Source of the DNA: Paenibacillus sabinae T27
Lineage (GTDB): Bacteria > Bacillota > Bacilli > Paenibacillales > Paenibacillaceae
Direction: 5' to 3'
Assembly (NCBI RefSeq): GCF_000612505.1
Contig: NZ_CP004078.1
Location: forward strand, 851,001-915,000
Length of the DNA stretch: 64,000 nt
The notes beneath the pieces are model-generated. The model searched no databases and was not told where the DNA came from. It saw only the letters and a program-made list of their open reading frames with translations. Both the position numbers and the translations under genes were made by a program. This document shows, in pieces, positions 30,852-39,840 of this stretch; the first letter of the stretch is position 1, and each line of letters starts with the position of its first letter.

Positions 30852-32453
30852 ATGAACGAACACAAACGTTCCTCAAAGGGAACATCAATATATAAGGAAC
30901 GAACGGGGGCCTTGCGAGCCGGAGCTGGTAAAGACCGGTTGAAAAATACGAAGGGCCATACTTCCGAAACAGGGAAGGTACCGGGAGAGCGGAGCCGTCG
31001 TCCGCGTCCGGACAAGCCCTTGGCGGGCGGCAAGCCGGGAAGAGGCGGCAAGGCTTCTAATCCTGCAGGCCGGGAGCACGCCGAAGAGCTTCGCACCGGC
31101 GACCGTATTGTGGTAACGGTCAAACGGATCGGCATTAATGGCGAGGGCATCGGATATTACCGGCGCAAGGCCGTGTTTATTGACGGGGCGCTGCCGGAAG
31201 AAGTCGTGAAAGCCGAGGTAACAGAGCTTCAGCCGAAGTTCATCAAGGCGCAGCTGCTGGAGGTGGAGAAGAGATCACCCGACCGGATCGAGCCTCCCTG
31301 CCCGGTATTCGGCATTTGCGGCGGCTGCCAGATACAGCATATCTCGTATGAGGGCCAGCTTCGGGCCAAGACGGAGCTGGTGCGCGAGGCGTTCTCCCGT
31401 TATGCGGGTCTGGAGCAAGTCAAGATCAAGCCGATGCTCGGCATGGAGCATCCCTGGAACTACCGCAACAAGGCTCAGCTTCAATTGAAGCGGAAGGGGA
31501 ATGAGATTGTGGCCGGTCTGTATGAGGCGGGCAGCCACGAGATTGTCGACATCAGCGGCTGTCCGATTCAGCATCCCAAGGTCAACAGCGCAGTGGAAAA
31601 AGTAAAATCCGTGCTGGAAGAGCTGCGGATTCCGCTTCACAAGGAGAATGGCGCCAAAGACGGCGTGCGGACGATCGTGGTCCGGCACGGCTTCCAGTCC
31701 GGCCATCTGCAGGTGACGCTTGTCGCGGCCAGCGCGAGACTGCCCCGCCAGGACGACCTGGTCCGTATGCTCCGGTTGACGCTGCCGGAAGTGACCGGAA
31801 TCGCCCTGAACGTCAATCCGAAGAAGACCCCGCTCATCTTCGGGGAGCGGACGATGACGCTATGGGGCGAAGGCACGATGGAGGAATCGCTGGGCGATTT
31901 GCAATTTTCGCTGTCGCCGCGCGCCTTCTTTCAGCTCAACCCGCAGCAGACGGTCAAACTGTATGAATCGGTGCGCGCGGCTGCCGGTTTGACCGGCAGA
32001 GAGACGGTGGTCGATGCCTACTGCGGCACAGGCACGATTGGGTTGTGGCTGGCGCCGTATGCCAAGGAAGTGCGCGGCATCGAGACGATCCCGGAGGCGG
32101 TCGAGGATGCGAAGCAGAACGCGGCGCGTAACGGCCGCAGCAACGTCAGCTTCCACACCGGAGCTGCAGAGGAGCTGCTGCCGCGCTGGGCCAAGGCTGG
32201 CCTGACCCCGGACGTCATCGTCGCCGACCCGCCCCGGACGGGGCTTGACCCCCGGTTCCTGGAGGCGGTGCTCCGCACCAAGCCGAACCGGTTCGTCTAT
32301 GTCTCCTGCAACCCTTCGACCCTGGCGAAGGACTGCAAGGTGCTGCTGGACGGCGGCTATGCCATCGAGTGGGTCCAGCCCGTCGATATGTTCCCGCAGA
32401 CGAGTCATGTGGAGGTTACAGTAAGACTTGAAAGAAAAGATACAGCCCGATAG
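30852..32453 (+). CDS. rlmD: 23S rRNA (uracil-5-)-methyltransferase RlmD/RlmCD (RumA family)
   Basis: 533 residues. A basic Lys/Arg/Gly-rich N-terminal extension (1-78) is followed by a TRAM domain (about 80-140), iron-sulfur cysteines Cys150, 156 and 159 (CPVFGICGGC), and the methyltransferase core with VVDAYCGTGTIG, VIVADPPRTGLD and catalytic Cys486 in YVSCNPSTL. In Bacillus the homologue (RlmCD, YefA) modifies 23S U747 and U1939. The 80-residue extension is longer than usual and probably binds RNA. The AT-rich island begins nine bases after its stop codon. Confidence 0.92.
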   Translation: MNEHKRSSKGTSIYKERTGALRAGAGKDRLKNTKGHTSETGKVPGERSRRPRPDKPLAGGKPGRGGKASNPAGREHAEELRTGDRIVVTVKRIGINGEGIGYYRRKAVFIDGALPEEVVKAEVTELQPKFIKAQLLEVEKRSPDRIEPPCPVFGICGGCQIQHISYEGQLRAKTELVREAFSRYAGLEQVKIKPMLGMEHPWNYRNKAQLQLKRKGNEIVAGLYEAGSHEIVDISGCPIQHPKVNSAVEKVKSVLEELRIPLHKENGAKDGVRTIVVRHGFQSGHLQVTLVAASARLPRQDDLVRMLRLTLPEVTGIALNVNPKKTPLIFGERTMTLWGEGTMEESLGDLQFSLSPRAFFQLNPQQTVKLYESVRAAAGLTGRETVVDAYCGTGTIGLWLAPYAKEVRGIETIPEAVEDAKQNAARNGRSNVSFHTGAAEELLPRWAKAGLTPDVIVADPPRTGLDPRFLEAVLRTKPNRFVYVSCNPSTLAKDCKVLLDGGYAIEWVQPVDMFPQTSHVEVTVRLERKDTAR

Positions 32454-32461
32454 ACTGTACC

Positions 32462-32731
32462 TTAGTTGATGGCGTAAGGATTAGAAAGGTTATAGTGAAT
32501 CTTAATTCTTTCGCCTTCAAACACTTCGATTTTGTGGATTAACCGTTGTAAGACTTGTTTCATTACTTGCTCGTCGTCGAAGTCAAGCGTAATGAAACGT
32601 CCTACTTCTTTTTTGAATGCATGTAACTGTTGATCGAAATTCTGTTTTGATTCCAACGCCAATATTAGCTCTGCCTTTTTGTTTGCAAGGTCTTCTTGCT
32701 GTTGGGTCGTACTCCGCCGTATTGAATTGCA
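32462..32731 (-). pseudogene. Serine recombinase remnant (C-terminal end)
   Basis: On the minus strand the frame reads STTQQQEDLANKKAEL, then ESKQNFDQQLHAFKKEV and finally VLQRLIHKIEVFEGERIKIHYN. A coiled coil followed by a closing KIEV...IKIHYN strand is the typical tail of large serine recombinases (phage and ICE integrases). The catalytic N-terminal domain and most of the zinc-binding domain are absent. It lies tail-to-tail with rlmD, nine bases from its stop, so it is probably the left edge of a decayed integrated element. Confidence 0.65.
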
Positions 32732-32847
32732 AGAAAACCGCCTTTTACGTCGTCGAGATCGACGTAAGGATAGACGAAGCCCTTATCGTATGGACGGACG
32801 ACAACGCCGAAGAATGGGCGTGCATGAACGATATGAAACGATGGATT

Positions 32848-32873
32848 GACGTCGAATAATCGGCGTCTTTTTT
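32848..32873 (+). terminator. Terminator-like hairpin in the island's left flank
   Basis: GACGTCG pairs with CGGCGTC around a six-base loop and is followed by seven T. No intact plus-strand gene precedes it, so it is probably a leftover of a lost gene. The 32.73-32.95 kb stretch around it holds no gene I can identify. Confidence 0.6.
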
Positions 32874-32956
32874 GGTTTGAATATTAATATTCAAAGACAA
32901 TCAAGAAGGGCTGCATGTGGAAGAGGGAACTGGTGTAAGAAAATTCCAGGACTCTA

Positions 32957-33014
32957 TCGACAAAAAGATTCTACTACAGTAGAATGTTAATATGTGATTC
33001 TACAGCAGTAGAAT
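32957..33014 (+). promoter_or_regulatory. BlaI-controlled promoter with two dyad operators
   Basis: TCGACA (32957-32962), a 17-base spacer and TAGAAT (32980-32985) form the promoter. Two near-identical dyads, GATTCTACTACAGTAGAAT (32967-32985) and GATTCTACAGCAGTAGAAT (32996-33014), lie over the -10 and just past the start site, with centres 29 bases apart. The TAC/GTA half-sites match known BlaI/MecI operators. Confidence 0.8.
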
Positions 33015-33037
33015 ATATATGGACGAGGTGTTTTCAT

Positions 33038-33397
33038 TTGGTTATGAAGTTATTCGATAGCGAGCTTAATATTATGGAAATCTTGTGGAAAGAAGGCGAT
33101 ATCCCAGCAAAGAGAATTGCAGAAATTGCAAAAGAAAAAGTAGGTTGGAGTAAAACGACAACGTATACCATCATCAAGAGATGCCTTGATAAAGGGGCGA
33201 TCGAGCGGCAGGAACCTAACTTCGTTTGCCATGCGCTTGTTACACGAGAGCAAGCGCAAGAACACGAAACAACAGAATTAATAAATAAAATGTATGATGG
33301 CGCCCCCGATAGACTGATTGCGTCATTATTGGGGCAGAAACGGCTATCGACGGAAGAAATTAACCGCTTAAAACGTCTAATCGATAGTTTGGAATGA
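33038..33397 (+). CDS. BlaI/MecI/CopY family repressor
   Basis: 119 residues from a TTG start that lies 11 bases after GAGG. The winged helix is plain: LFDSELNIMEILWKEGDIPAKRIAEIAKEKVGWSKTTTYTIIKRCLDKGAIER. The family dimerises on TACxxxxGTA dyads and is inactivated by BlaR1 signalling. The ATG six bases into the frame is an alternative start. It is ten bases upstream of a BlaR1-like gene and has two operators over its promoter, so the pair is probably self-repressed. Confidence 0.9.
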   Translation: MVMKLFDSELNIMEILWKEGDIPAKRIAEIAKEKVGWSKTTTYTIIKRCLDKGAIERQEPNFVCHALVTREQAQEHETTELINKMYDGAPDRLIASLLGQKRLSTEEINRLKRLIDSLE

Positions 33398-33406
33398 GGT
33401 GGGGGA

Positions 33407-35044
33407 ATGTCGTTACTTCAAATAAGTATCTCGGCTTCTGTCTTTATTCTTACAGTTATTTTCTTACGTTCCTTGCTTATTCACAAGCTGCCCAAAATGA
33501 CCTTTATGTTTCTTTGGGGTGTTGCACTAATTCAATTGCTTGTACCTGTTTCAGTTCAATCGCAATTTAGCATTTTTACGGCAGTGGAACATTTAAGCAG
33601 AATGTTTACAGTGGCAAAATTGATTCCCACGCCAGAAAGTTCAACATTTATTAATGGAACTACGGTAATCATGCCACCAATTACAGAACATGTGACCGCG
33701 CCGATTATGCCATTGAAGACGGCTTCACAAATATCGCCTATTGTATGGGTGTGGTTAGTTGGTTTTACGTTATGTGCTTTATTTTTAATCATTCCGCATT
33801 TAAGGTATCGCAAAATCTACAAAATGGCTGTGCCTATTAGAAACGATTTTATAAGAAAATGGCAGCATTCAAATTTGTTATGGCGAGATGTTCAAATCAG
33901 GCAACTAGATAATATTTCAACTCCGCTTACATACGGTATTTTTCGGCCTGTTGTACTCTTGCCGAAAAATTTAGACTATGACGAAGAGAAACAACTTGCG
34001 CTCATCCTGACCCACGAATTTACGCACATCAAGCGATTCGACACACTAAAAAAATGGATTCTTGCCACTAGCGTATGCGTCCATTGGTTCAACCCTTTTG
34101 TATGGATTATGTATATCTTTGCTAATCGTGATATTGAGTTATTCTGTGATGAAACGGTCATACGGAAATTTGGGGAAAACATGAAACCTACTTATGCTAG
34201 GGCACTTGTACGTTTGGAAGAAAAGAAAATCGGTTTGTCGCCGATGATCAGTAGCTTTTCCAAAAACTCGACCGAAGAAAGGATTATATCGATCATGAAA
34301 ACCAAGAGAATCACTATTACCACGACGCTGCTCGCTATTGGGCTTGTAGTCTGTGTTGTTGTCATCTTTGCGACTTCTGCATTGGACAAAACGGAATCTG
34401 CTTCGGGTGTCGACAATCCTAATTCCGAGCCTATAGCCGAAATTGTGCCCGCATTATATCAAGGTGCTACCACTACAGATTTAATGCCGCACGATTTAAC
34501 ATTCAACAAGAAATATGATGTACCGAAGTTGATAGACAGCCTTATGGCTTCAAAGTATCGTGCAGTTTATATGGACAACGAAATATATCTTCGTGTCATG
34601 ATGGATAACACAATACAGATAAGTAAAGATAATGGCGCGGTTTGGAAAAAATATGATACAGATGAAATCGATGCAAAAGATTTTGCAAAATGGCTGCTGA
34701 TAAATGATCCGATTCCGGGCTATTCAATGAAAGAAGTTCAGAGTCGCTTGGCAAACGGGGCAGAAGTAAAACATTTAGTGTTTGAAAATGTGAAGGAGAT
34801 GTATTTCATAATCGACAGGAACGGCGTACAGATTGAACTTGTACAGCCTGAAAAAATATCTTCTGTTCTGATCGACGGTCAAAGAATGATGATCACTTCC
34901 GCTATATCAGCCGAGATGCTGAAATCATTTTATGACTTGTTAGTGTCGAACAATATACTTTCGGAAACTCATGCAAAACAAGATTATTCGGAAAGAATTA
35001 AGTATCTTGAAAAAAATCTCCCTAACTTTATCGTGACGAAATAA
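33407..35044 (+). CDS. BlaR1-like M56 family metallopeptidase sensor
   Basis: 545 residues. The N-terminal part has four hydrophobic segments. The gluzincin HEFTH motif is at 203-207, inside LALILTHEFTHIKRFDTL, with NRDIELFCDE supplying the third ligand, as in BlaR1/MecR1. A further membrane segment near residue 310 leads to an outer region of about 220 residues that lacks the SxxK and KTG motifs of penicillin-binding sensors, so the ligand is probably not a beta-lactam. It would cleave the neighbouring repressor when triggered. No resistance gene adjoins it. Confidence 0.88.
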   Translation: MSLLQISISASVFILTVIFLRSLLIHKLPKMTFMFLWGVALIQLLVPVSVQSQFSIFTAVEHLSRMFTVAKLIPTPESSTFINGTTVIMPPITEHVTAPIMPLKTASQISPIVWVWLVGFTLCALFLIIPHLRYRKIYKMAVPIRNDFIRKWQHSNLLWRDVQIRQLDNISTPLTYGIFRPVVLLPKNLDYDEEKQLALILTHEFTHIKRFDTLKKWILATSVCVHWFNPFVWIMYIFANRDIELFCDETVIRKFGENMKPTYARALVRLEEKKIGLSPMISSFSKNSTEERIISIMKTKRITITTTLLAIGLVVCVVVIFATSALDKTESASGVDNPNSEPIAEIVPALYQGATTTDLMPHDLTFNKKYDVPKLIDSLMASKYRAVYMDNEIYLRVMMDNTIQISKDNGAVWKKYDTDEIDAKDFAKWLLINDPIPGYSMKEVQSRLANGAEVKHLVFENVKEMYFIIDRNGVQIELVQPEKISSVLIDGQRMMITSAISAEMLKSFYDLLVSNNILSETHAKQDYSERIKYLEKNLPNFIVTK

Positions 35045-35321
35045 AGGTGGGTTGCCGTTTTTTAAGAACTAATCGGCGTCAGTCTAAATGATCGACGTCT
35101 ATTCGTTTTTGAAACTGAAATTCAAACATAATCGCAAAGGGGTACATCGGGGGAACGGGTGTATGTCGGCGCCACAAAAGGCGTACTTAATTTACGCGCA
35201 ATTTTTCGAAATGTCGTGTTCCATATTGTGACATGCCTGGCTATACTTAACTTATCGTTTTGGGCGATAAACCCCTCTTTTTTCATGTCATCTTGATTCA
35301 ATACATAAACATTTCAAGCCC

Positions 35322-36071
35322 TTACCTCTTAATGATTGCCCGATAAAAAAATTTAGGTAGTGCGGATTGGCGCCGCCACCGTGATTTTTGTCCCTTAGCA
35401 ACAGGAACAGTAAGTAACCGATGAAGCCATTCTAAATTCAATGTCTTCCAAACAGGTGGTGTAGGCTTTACCTTGCCTGCGATTACGTCAAGGCTCCCCC
35501 CAACGCCAAAAACAACCTTTACACCATCAAGTTTATGTTTGTTCTTATAAATCCACTTATCAGTGTAGGGTGCTCCCATTGCAATTATTAGTACATTGGG
35601 TTTGGACTGCTGAATTTCATTAAGTATATGTTTTTCTTTGTCTTCGGAGAAGAAACCGTTATGCCGACCTGCGACCACTACATTTGGATAGCGACTGCGT
35701 ACCTCTTCAACAGCTTTAAGGTTCGTCTTTTCATCTGTTCCAAGAAAATAGAAACTCCAACCTTGCTCGTTTCCTCTTTCTAATAGTCTAAGAAGTAAGT
35801 CAAAACCTGTGACACGTTCTGAAATTGGTTCACCTTTTCTTTTAGAAGCAATTACAATGCCTACCCCATCCGGTGTAATCAAATCTGCCTCTTGTATGAT
35901 TGTTTGAAGCATCTTATCTGTTTGGTGGGCTATTGTAATCTCAGGGTTCGCTGTGATTAAATGAAACAACTTCGACTGTTCTTTTTGGATATGTTCGCCC
36001 AGTAGATGCACCGTTTCATTAAGCGTTAATTTGGAAAAGGGAACTCCTAATATATTTATTGAGGCTGTCAT
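35322..36071 (-). CDS. WecB/TagA/CpsF family glycosyltransferase
   Basis: 249 residues from the ATG at 36071, which follows AAAGGGAG. Conserved motifs are LITANPEITIAHQ near residue 36, ADLITPDGVGIVIASKRKG and RVTGFDLL, then WSFYFLGTDEKTNLKA and IIAMGAPYTDKWI. The C-terminal PPVWKTLNLEWLHRLL is the TagA membrane-docking tail. It would transfer N-acetylmannosamine (or a similar sugar) to a polyprenyl-linked GlcNAc for wall polymer. It stands alone in the island. The 277 bases between it and the BlaR1 gene hold no clear gene or terminator. Confidence 0.88.
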   Translation of the reverse strand: MTASINILGVPFSKLTLNETVHLLGEHIQKEQSKLFHLITANPEITIAHQTDKMLQTIIQEADLITPDGVGIVIASKRKGEPISERVTGFDLLLRLLERGNEQGWSFYFLGTDEKTNLKAVEEVRSRYPNVVVAGRHNGFFSEDKEKHILNEIQQSKPNVLIIAMGAPYTDKWIYKNKHKLDGVKVVFGVGGSLDVIAGKVKPTPPVWKTLNLEWLHRLLTVPVAKGQKSRWRRQSALPKFFYRAIIKR

Positions 36072-36175
36072 ATACTCCCTTTCAGCATGCAGAATATAGA
36101 GCAATTTTAACACACATGGTGAGGCTTTTTGAAATTTATTCCACTGTCAGCGTCAATTTACAGCAAACGAGTAAT

Positions 36176-36212
36176 CAAAAAAATTTTAGGCGTGTCAAAC
36201 AGCCATAAACTC
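36176..36212 (+). repeat. Short direct repeat R1, copy 1
   Basis: 37 bases containing GGCGTGTCAAACAGCCATAA recur at 40900-40935 with two differences. Both copies lie upstream of a copy of the 0.5-kb YkvA repeat, so the order R1-R2 is itself duplicated. Confidence 0.75.
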
Positions 36213-36254
36213 TTTTATCTGTTTGCTCAGTTTTAGCAGCGACCAATTTCATAA

Positions 36255-36452
36255 GGGGATTATGGAACTTCGTGCCATATGGCAAAAGGCTTGGAGTTCG
36301 ACCATGTGATCGTGCCGTTTGTTGACGTATCGAATTATAAGACGGATATAGACAGAAGCCTGCTGTATATTGCGTGCACGAGAGCCATGCACGCATTGAC
36401 GCTAACCTTCCATGGAGAACAATCCTCGTTTATTTCGAATATCGGAGCGTGA
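36255..36452 (+). pseudogene. UvrD/HelD-type helicase C-terminal fragment
   Basis: The frame after the in-frame stop at 36252 reads HMAKGLEFDHVIVPFVDVS, then DIDRSLLYIACTRAMHALTL, before a stop at 36450. These are helicase superfamily I motifs V and VI, which bind ATP and DNA; the KGLEFDHVIV form is seen in HelD and UvrD-like helicases. The other ~600 residues are missing, so this is a remnant. Confidence 0.8.
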
Positions 36453-36456
36453 AGAA

Positions 36457-36612
36457 ATGTCAATGACTAAACCGAATATAGGCTTGATCTCGATTCTATT
36501 TCGAGGTATACAGGGCTTGGGCGCAGGAGCTTTAATGCCGATTACCTTTGCGATTGTTGGAGATATTTATCCTCCTGAAATACGAGGGAAGTTTATGGTC
36601 GGTATTCATAGC
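36457..36612 (+). pseudogene. MFS transporter (DHA2 type) internal fragment
   Basis: The frame encodes FRGIQGLGAGALMPITFAIV followed by GDIYPPEIRGKFM, the helix IV and loop region of drug:H+ antiporter family 2 transporters. Homology stops where the 0.5-kb repeat begins at 36599. Only about 40 of roughly 450 residues remain. Confidence 0.75.
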
Positions 36613-37094
36613 TCACGAACACGTCCAAAACGGGTAATGAATCAATGTGCGTACATTGTTTTAATCTATCTTAAAGGAAAGTATGCAAACACATGGAACA
36701 GTAATCCGTCTTAGACAAAATGAAATTTCGAGCAAGGCAATTAAAGTCTAATTTAATCATTCTGAATCTGTCTTACAGCGACCCTAGGGTCAAATGGTAT
36801 GCAAAACTGTTTACACTGTGCGTTGTAGCTTATGCGTTTAGCCCCATCGACCTAATTCCTGACTTCATCCCTATTTTGGGATATTTAGACGATTTAATCA
36901 TCGTCCCCTTAGGAATATTTCTTGCCCTTAAAATGCTTCCCAAAGATGTAATTGAAGAAAACAGAGCAGGAAATAAAAAGCAAGCCCAAGAACTGGTTTA
37001 CGGCAACATTGTTCATCGCTGTTTGGGTGCTTCTTGCCATTTGGGTTTCTATGTTTATCTATACGAGATTCTTTTGATACAATGAATTAAAGTT
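36599..37094 (+). repeat. 0.5-kb direct repeat R2, copy 1
   Basis: About 496 bases match 41795-42305 in the same orientation, with scattered substitutions and two deletions here (8 and 7 bases). Both copies end at the same sequence, AATGAATTAAAGTT. The repeat carries a YkvA gene. Confidence 0.85.
36693..37085 (+). pseudogene. YkvA (DUF1232) membrane protein, disrupted copy
   Basis: Compared with the intact copy at 41889-42281, codon 4 is a stop (CAG TAA for CAG CAA), a base change follows, and an 8-base deletion (the AAAGGCTC present in the other copy is missing after 36980) shifts the frame and garbles the last ~30 residues. The central YAFSPIDLIPDFIPILGYLDD hairpin is still readable from an internal ATG at 36720. 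Confidence 0.8.
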
Positions 37095-37117
37095 GTTTTC
37101 ACTACTACTCAATACAG

Positions 37118-37148
37118 TGGAGTGTTGCTCACTGTTAGTGCGGAAGGA
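37118..37148 (+). repeat. Short direct repeat R3, copy 1
   Basis: About 30 bases containing GAGTGTTGCTCACTGTTAGT recur at 39635-39665. Function unknown; the flanks differ. Confidence 0.6.
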
Positions 37149-37247
37149 TATTGTAAAGCTTCAATGATTTAGTTAGTAAGAGATTCAAAGAGTCCTCTAT
37201 TTTTGAGGATAGATAGCGGGAAAGAATTAGAAAGGGAGTAGGAAGCG

Positions 37248-37757
37248 ATGACGAGAGATCGTTTAGCAGAAGCTATTCGTTTGCGAGAAGAGGGACGGGC
37301 CAAGCAAGACCAGGCGATCCTAAAGGAAGCCAGAACGCTGCTTTTAGACTTGGCCGCTGTTTACCCCGATGACGCGGAGATTGTCTTTCAGACAGGAGTG
37401 GCCCATGACAATTCCGGATTAGGATCAGAGGCTATACCATATTATGTGCGTTCCCTCGAATTGGGGCTCTCCGGACCGGATCTTGAGAGATGCCTGCTAG
37501 GCCTGGGAAGCACTTATCGTTATTTGGGATATTACCAGCAAGCGGAGGAAGTACTGCGTCGAGGTGTGAAAGAGTTTCCTCATAACCGGGCTATCCAGGT
37601 CTTGCATGCGATGTCTCTGTATAACACGCAGTATTATAAGGAAGCGATGGAAATCGTTTTGACCCATTTGCTGGAGACAACTACTGATGAGAAGCTTCAG
37701 TATTTCAAACGAGGTCTTATGTACTACGCGACTCATCTTGATGAAACCTCGAGTTGA
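37248..37757 (+). CDS. Tetratricopeptide repeat protein
   Basis: 169 residues made mostly of TPR helices: AEIVFQTGVAHDNSGLGSEAIPYYVRSLELG, then LLGLGSTYRYLGYYQQAEEVLRRGVKEFP and AIQVLHAMSLYNTQYYKEAMEI. The ATG follows GGGAGTAGGAAG. No catalytic domain or signal peptide. It probably mediates a protein contact; partner unknown. The 200 bases downstream hold no gene I can support. Confidence 0.85.
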   Translation: MTRDRLAEAIRLREEGRAKQDQAILKEARTLLLDLAAVYPDDAEIVFQTGVAHDNSGLGSEAIPYYVRSLELGLSGPDLERCLLGLGSTYRYLGYYQQAEEVLRRGVKEFPHNRAIQVLHAMSLYNTQYYKEAMEIVLTHLLETTTDEKLQYFKRGLMYYATHLDETSS

Positions 37758-37957
37758 GCGGATAAGTTTGCAACTTGTACTCCCTGTCACCTCGTCACAT
37801 GTGGAGTGTGTAGTAAGACTACAAGCGCCGTGATACACGAAATCGCAGTATTTACAATGGTTTCGAGACTTTTTAGCTTTACCACCAGCGAAGACGAGCA
37901 GTTCATCGATATGCTTCATATCTATCCGACTCTTTCAAGCAGTTTTGAGCCTATAAA

Positions 37958-39382
37958 TCATGGAACAATTTCAAAAACAGTACCTTGGTTAAAATCAGCC
38001 ACTTTCATAGATCCATAAACCCCTAAATATAGTCTGGTTTGATCTAGATTCGTTCCCAAACTGACATAATAAGCGGATTGAGACCCAAAATTATAATCGG
38101 TTTCTATAACGCTAAAATCATTTAGTTTACCATCTGTTCGTACCCTGGTATAAGCTAAAACTCCTCTAGCCGGAGGTTGAGATTCTTCATTCCGAGCCAG
38201 ATCGGTAAACACGACGCTTCCCGATAATTCGGGGATTCTATTCCCCATATATGGCTGGACTCCTGTAAGTGCAGTTGCTCCAAACTTATCAGGCCTGGGA
38301 TCGTTATGAAAATAACTAATTAGAGGCTGAAGACGCTGTACTGAAGTTTTTACTGCTTCATCATAATAAGCAATGGTTTTCTCATCCAAAGTCGAATTTG
38401 CAGAGCAGCCTCTTATTATCGATGTAGGAAAAGCACCTTCCCACCCTCGCCAGCCAAAGTTAATAAATCCTTCCTGGTCAGGTTCAGAGTTTATTAAAGT
38501 ACCCTGAACAAGCCGGGTAACCGGTATTGGTTTATAATGAATGAATGAAAAAATGGACTCTACCAGATCCTGTCCGACATTTCCCACATATTTGATATAC
38601 TGATTATAAAACCTTTGATATGAAATGCCTGGTATATTGCGAACCCCTTTAGCAATCACCGTAAGCGTTTCCTGAATGGGTACGGGAAGTTCATTAAAAC
38701 GTGTAACTACGGGTGGATTATCGATATATGTATTCTTAGCTACATCAATTTCAATTATTTTGCCGGCGATTTCCATATCATCCGGGCTTAAATTAAATGG
38801 ATCATAGCCTGATCCTCCATCACCGGTTGTTAAAACAAGCTTTCCTGTTTCAGGTGAAAAGTTTAAGCTATTGACACCATTATGATTTAAAAATGGTCTT
38901 CTTAAATGAAGTAGTGTCCGTCGTTTTTGAGGCTGACCATTCGATTGTAAAATCCATTCTTCAACTGTATCAATATGATCATATTGAATTTCCCTATTTA
39001 TCCACTTTAGGTTTAAGGTATTGGGGTCACACGGGTTAGGCTTAAATGACTCAAAAGCACCTGGAAGAGCACCTGGTCCTTGTGTTCCAGCTACTGAATA
39101 ATGAAGATAAAACAGGCCGTTATAATAAAATTGGGGATGAAACGCTAGTCCTAATAGTCCCCGTTCATCATATCCACCACCAGAAACACCTAGTTTTAGG
39201 ATTCGCGGGCGAATATCCAAAAAAGTCCCGATCATTCCGTTTCCTATGCAAAAGATCTCTCCTACCTGGGTTGCAATAAATAATTTTTCGATTGTGTCGC
39301 CCGGAAGTATGGCTGTCTTCAAGACAGTGGGTAAATTTATCTTACTAACAATGGGTCGTAAACCAACTTTAACTTTTATCAA
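37958..39382 (-). CDS. PQQ-type glucose/sorbosone dehydrogenase-like beta-propeller protein
   Basis: 474 residues. DERGLLGLAFHPQFYYNGLFYLHYS, RPFLNHNGVNSLNFSPETGKLVLTTGDGGS and VFTDLARNEESQ are hallmarks of the soluble glucose/sorbosone dehydrogenase (and HHIP) six-bladed propeller. No signal peptide is seen, which is odd for a normally secreted family. The TTG start has AAGGAGG nine bases upstream. Whether it binds PQQ is unknown; spore-surface forms of similar proteins exist in Bacilli. Confidence 0.75.
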   Translation of the reverse strand: MIKVKVGLRPIVSKINLPTVLKTAILPGDTIEKLFIATQVGEIFCIGNGMIGTFLDIRPRILKLGVSGGGYDERGLLGLAFHPQFYYNGLFYLHYSVAGTQGPGALPGAFESFKPNPCDPNTLNLKWINREIQYDHIDTVEEWILQSNGQPQKRRTLLHLRRPFLNHNGVNSLNFSPETGKLVLTTGDGGSGYDPFNLSPDDMEIAGKIIEIDVAKNTYIDNPPVVTRFNELPVPIQETLTVIAKGVRNIPGISYQRFYNQYIKYVGNVGQDLVESIFSFIHYKPIPVTRLVQGTLINSEPDQEGFINFGWRGWEGAFPTSIIRGCSANSTLDEKTIAYYDEAVKTSVQRLQPLISYFHNDPRPDKFGATALTGVQPYMGNRIPELSGSVVFTDLARNEESQPPARGVLAYTRVRTDGKLNDFSVIETDYNFGSQSAYYVSLGTNLDQTRLYLGVYGSMKVADFNQGTVFEIVP

Positions 39383-39634
39383 CTAACTTAACCTCCTTCT
39401 CATGGTTTTCTTTTATAAAAATATGATTAGGACTGTTCTATTAGTACCAAATCAGTTGCATGCCTAACAGACCCGAGGAGGTGGCTATATCGTCCTCACG
39501 GATAAAGGCAAAAACTATTGCATAAGGCAGATTTTTGTGTCTTCCGCTTTCATGGCGGAGCTTTTTTGCGCAAGCCGCGGCATACGGCAGCATGATAGAT
39601 TCATAACTCCATCTGTGATAGCCACACAACACAT

Positions 39635-39665
39635 GTTGAGTGTTGCTCACTGTTAGTCAGGAAAG
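39635..39665 (+). repeat. Short direct repeat R3, copy 2
   Basis: Second copy of the GAGTGTTGCTCACTGTTAGT repeat found at 37118-37148. Confidence 0.6.
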
Positions 39666-39700
39666 ATTAATAGTTGAGATGTATTAGCGGAAATAGTAAA

Positions 39701-39725
39701 GAGGGGCGTTGAACCCCTCTTTTTG
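39701..39725 (+). terminator. Plus-strand hairpin terminator in the gap
   Basis: GAGGGG and CCCCTC pair around a seven-base loop, followed by five T. No intact plus-strand gene precedes it. Confidence 0.65.
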
Positions 39726-39760
39726 TTGGGTCTGCTATCATAATATGTCAAGTCATGAAC

Positions 39761-39795
39761 AAAAATATGACCGCCATTTAGGTATAGGCGGTCAT
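39761..39795 (-). terminator. Terminator of the transglutaminase-like gene
   Basis: On the minus strand ATGACCGCC and GGCGGTCAT form a nine-base stem, then ATATTTTTG. It lies 46 bases past the stop of the gene at 39841. Confidence 0.75.
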
Positions 39796-39840
39796 GAGAT
39801 TATTACTCTAATATTTTATTAGTTCAATAAAAATTTAAGA

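Larger units (their letters stand above)
39383..39840. other. Non-coding gap with two terminators and repeat R3
   Basis: This 458-base stretch contains R3 copy 2 (39635-39665) and two hairpin terminators listed separately. A 69-codon minus-strand frame (39441-39650) is uninterrupted but has no ribosome site and no recognisable motif, so I do not call it a gene. Confidence 0.5.

Noticed and set aside
32617-32859. An 80-codon plus-strand frame at the left of the island
   Set aside because: Its first half is antisense to the serine-recombinase tail and the rest shows no family features; no ribosome site.
39441-39650. A 69-codon minus-strand frame in the 39.4-39.8 kb gap
   Set aside because: Composition looks partly coding, but there is no ribosome site or motif; possibly a fragment, not supportable as a gene.
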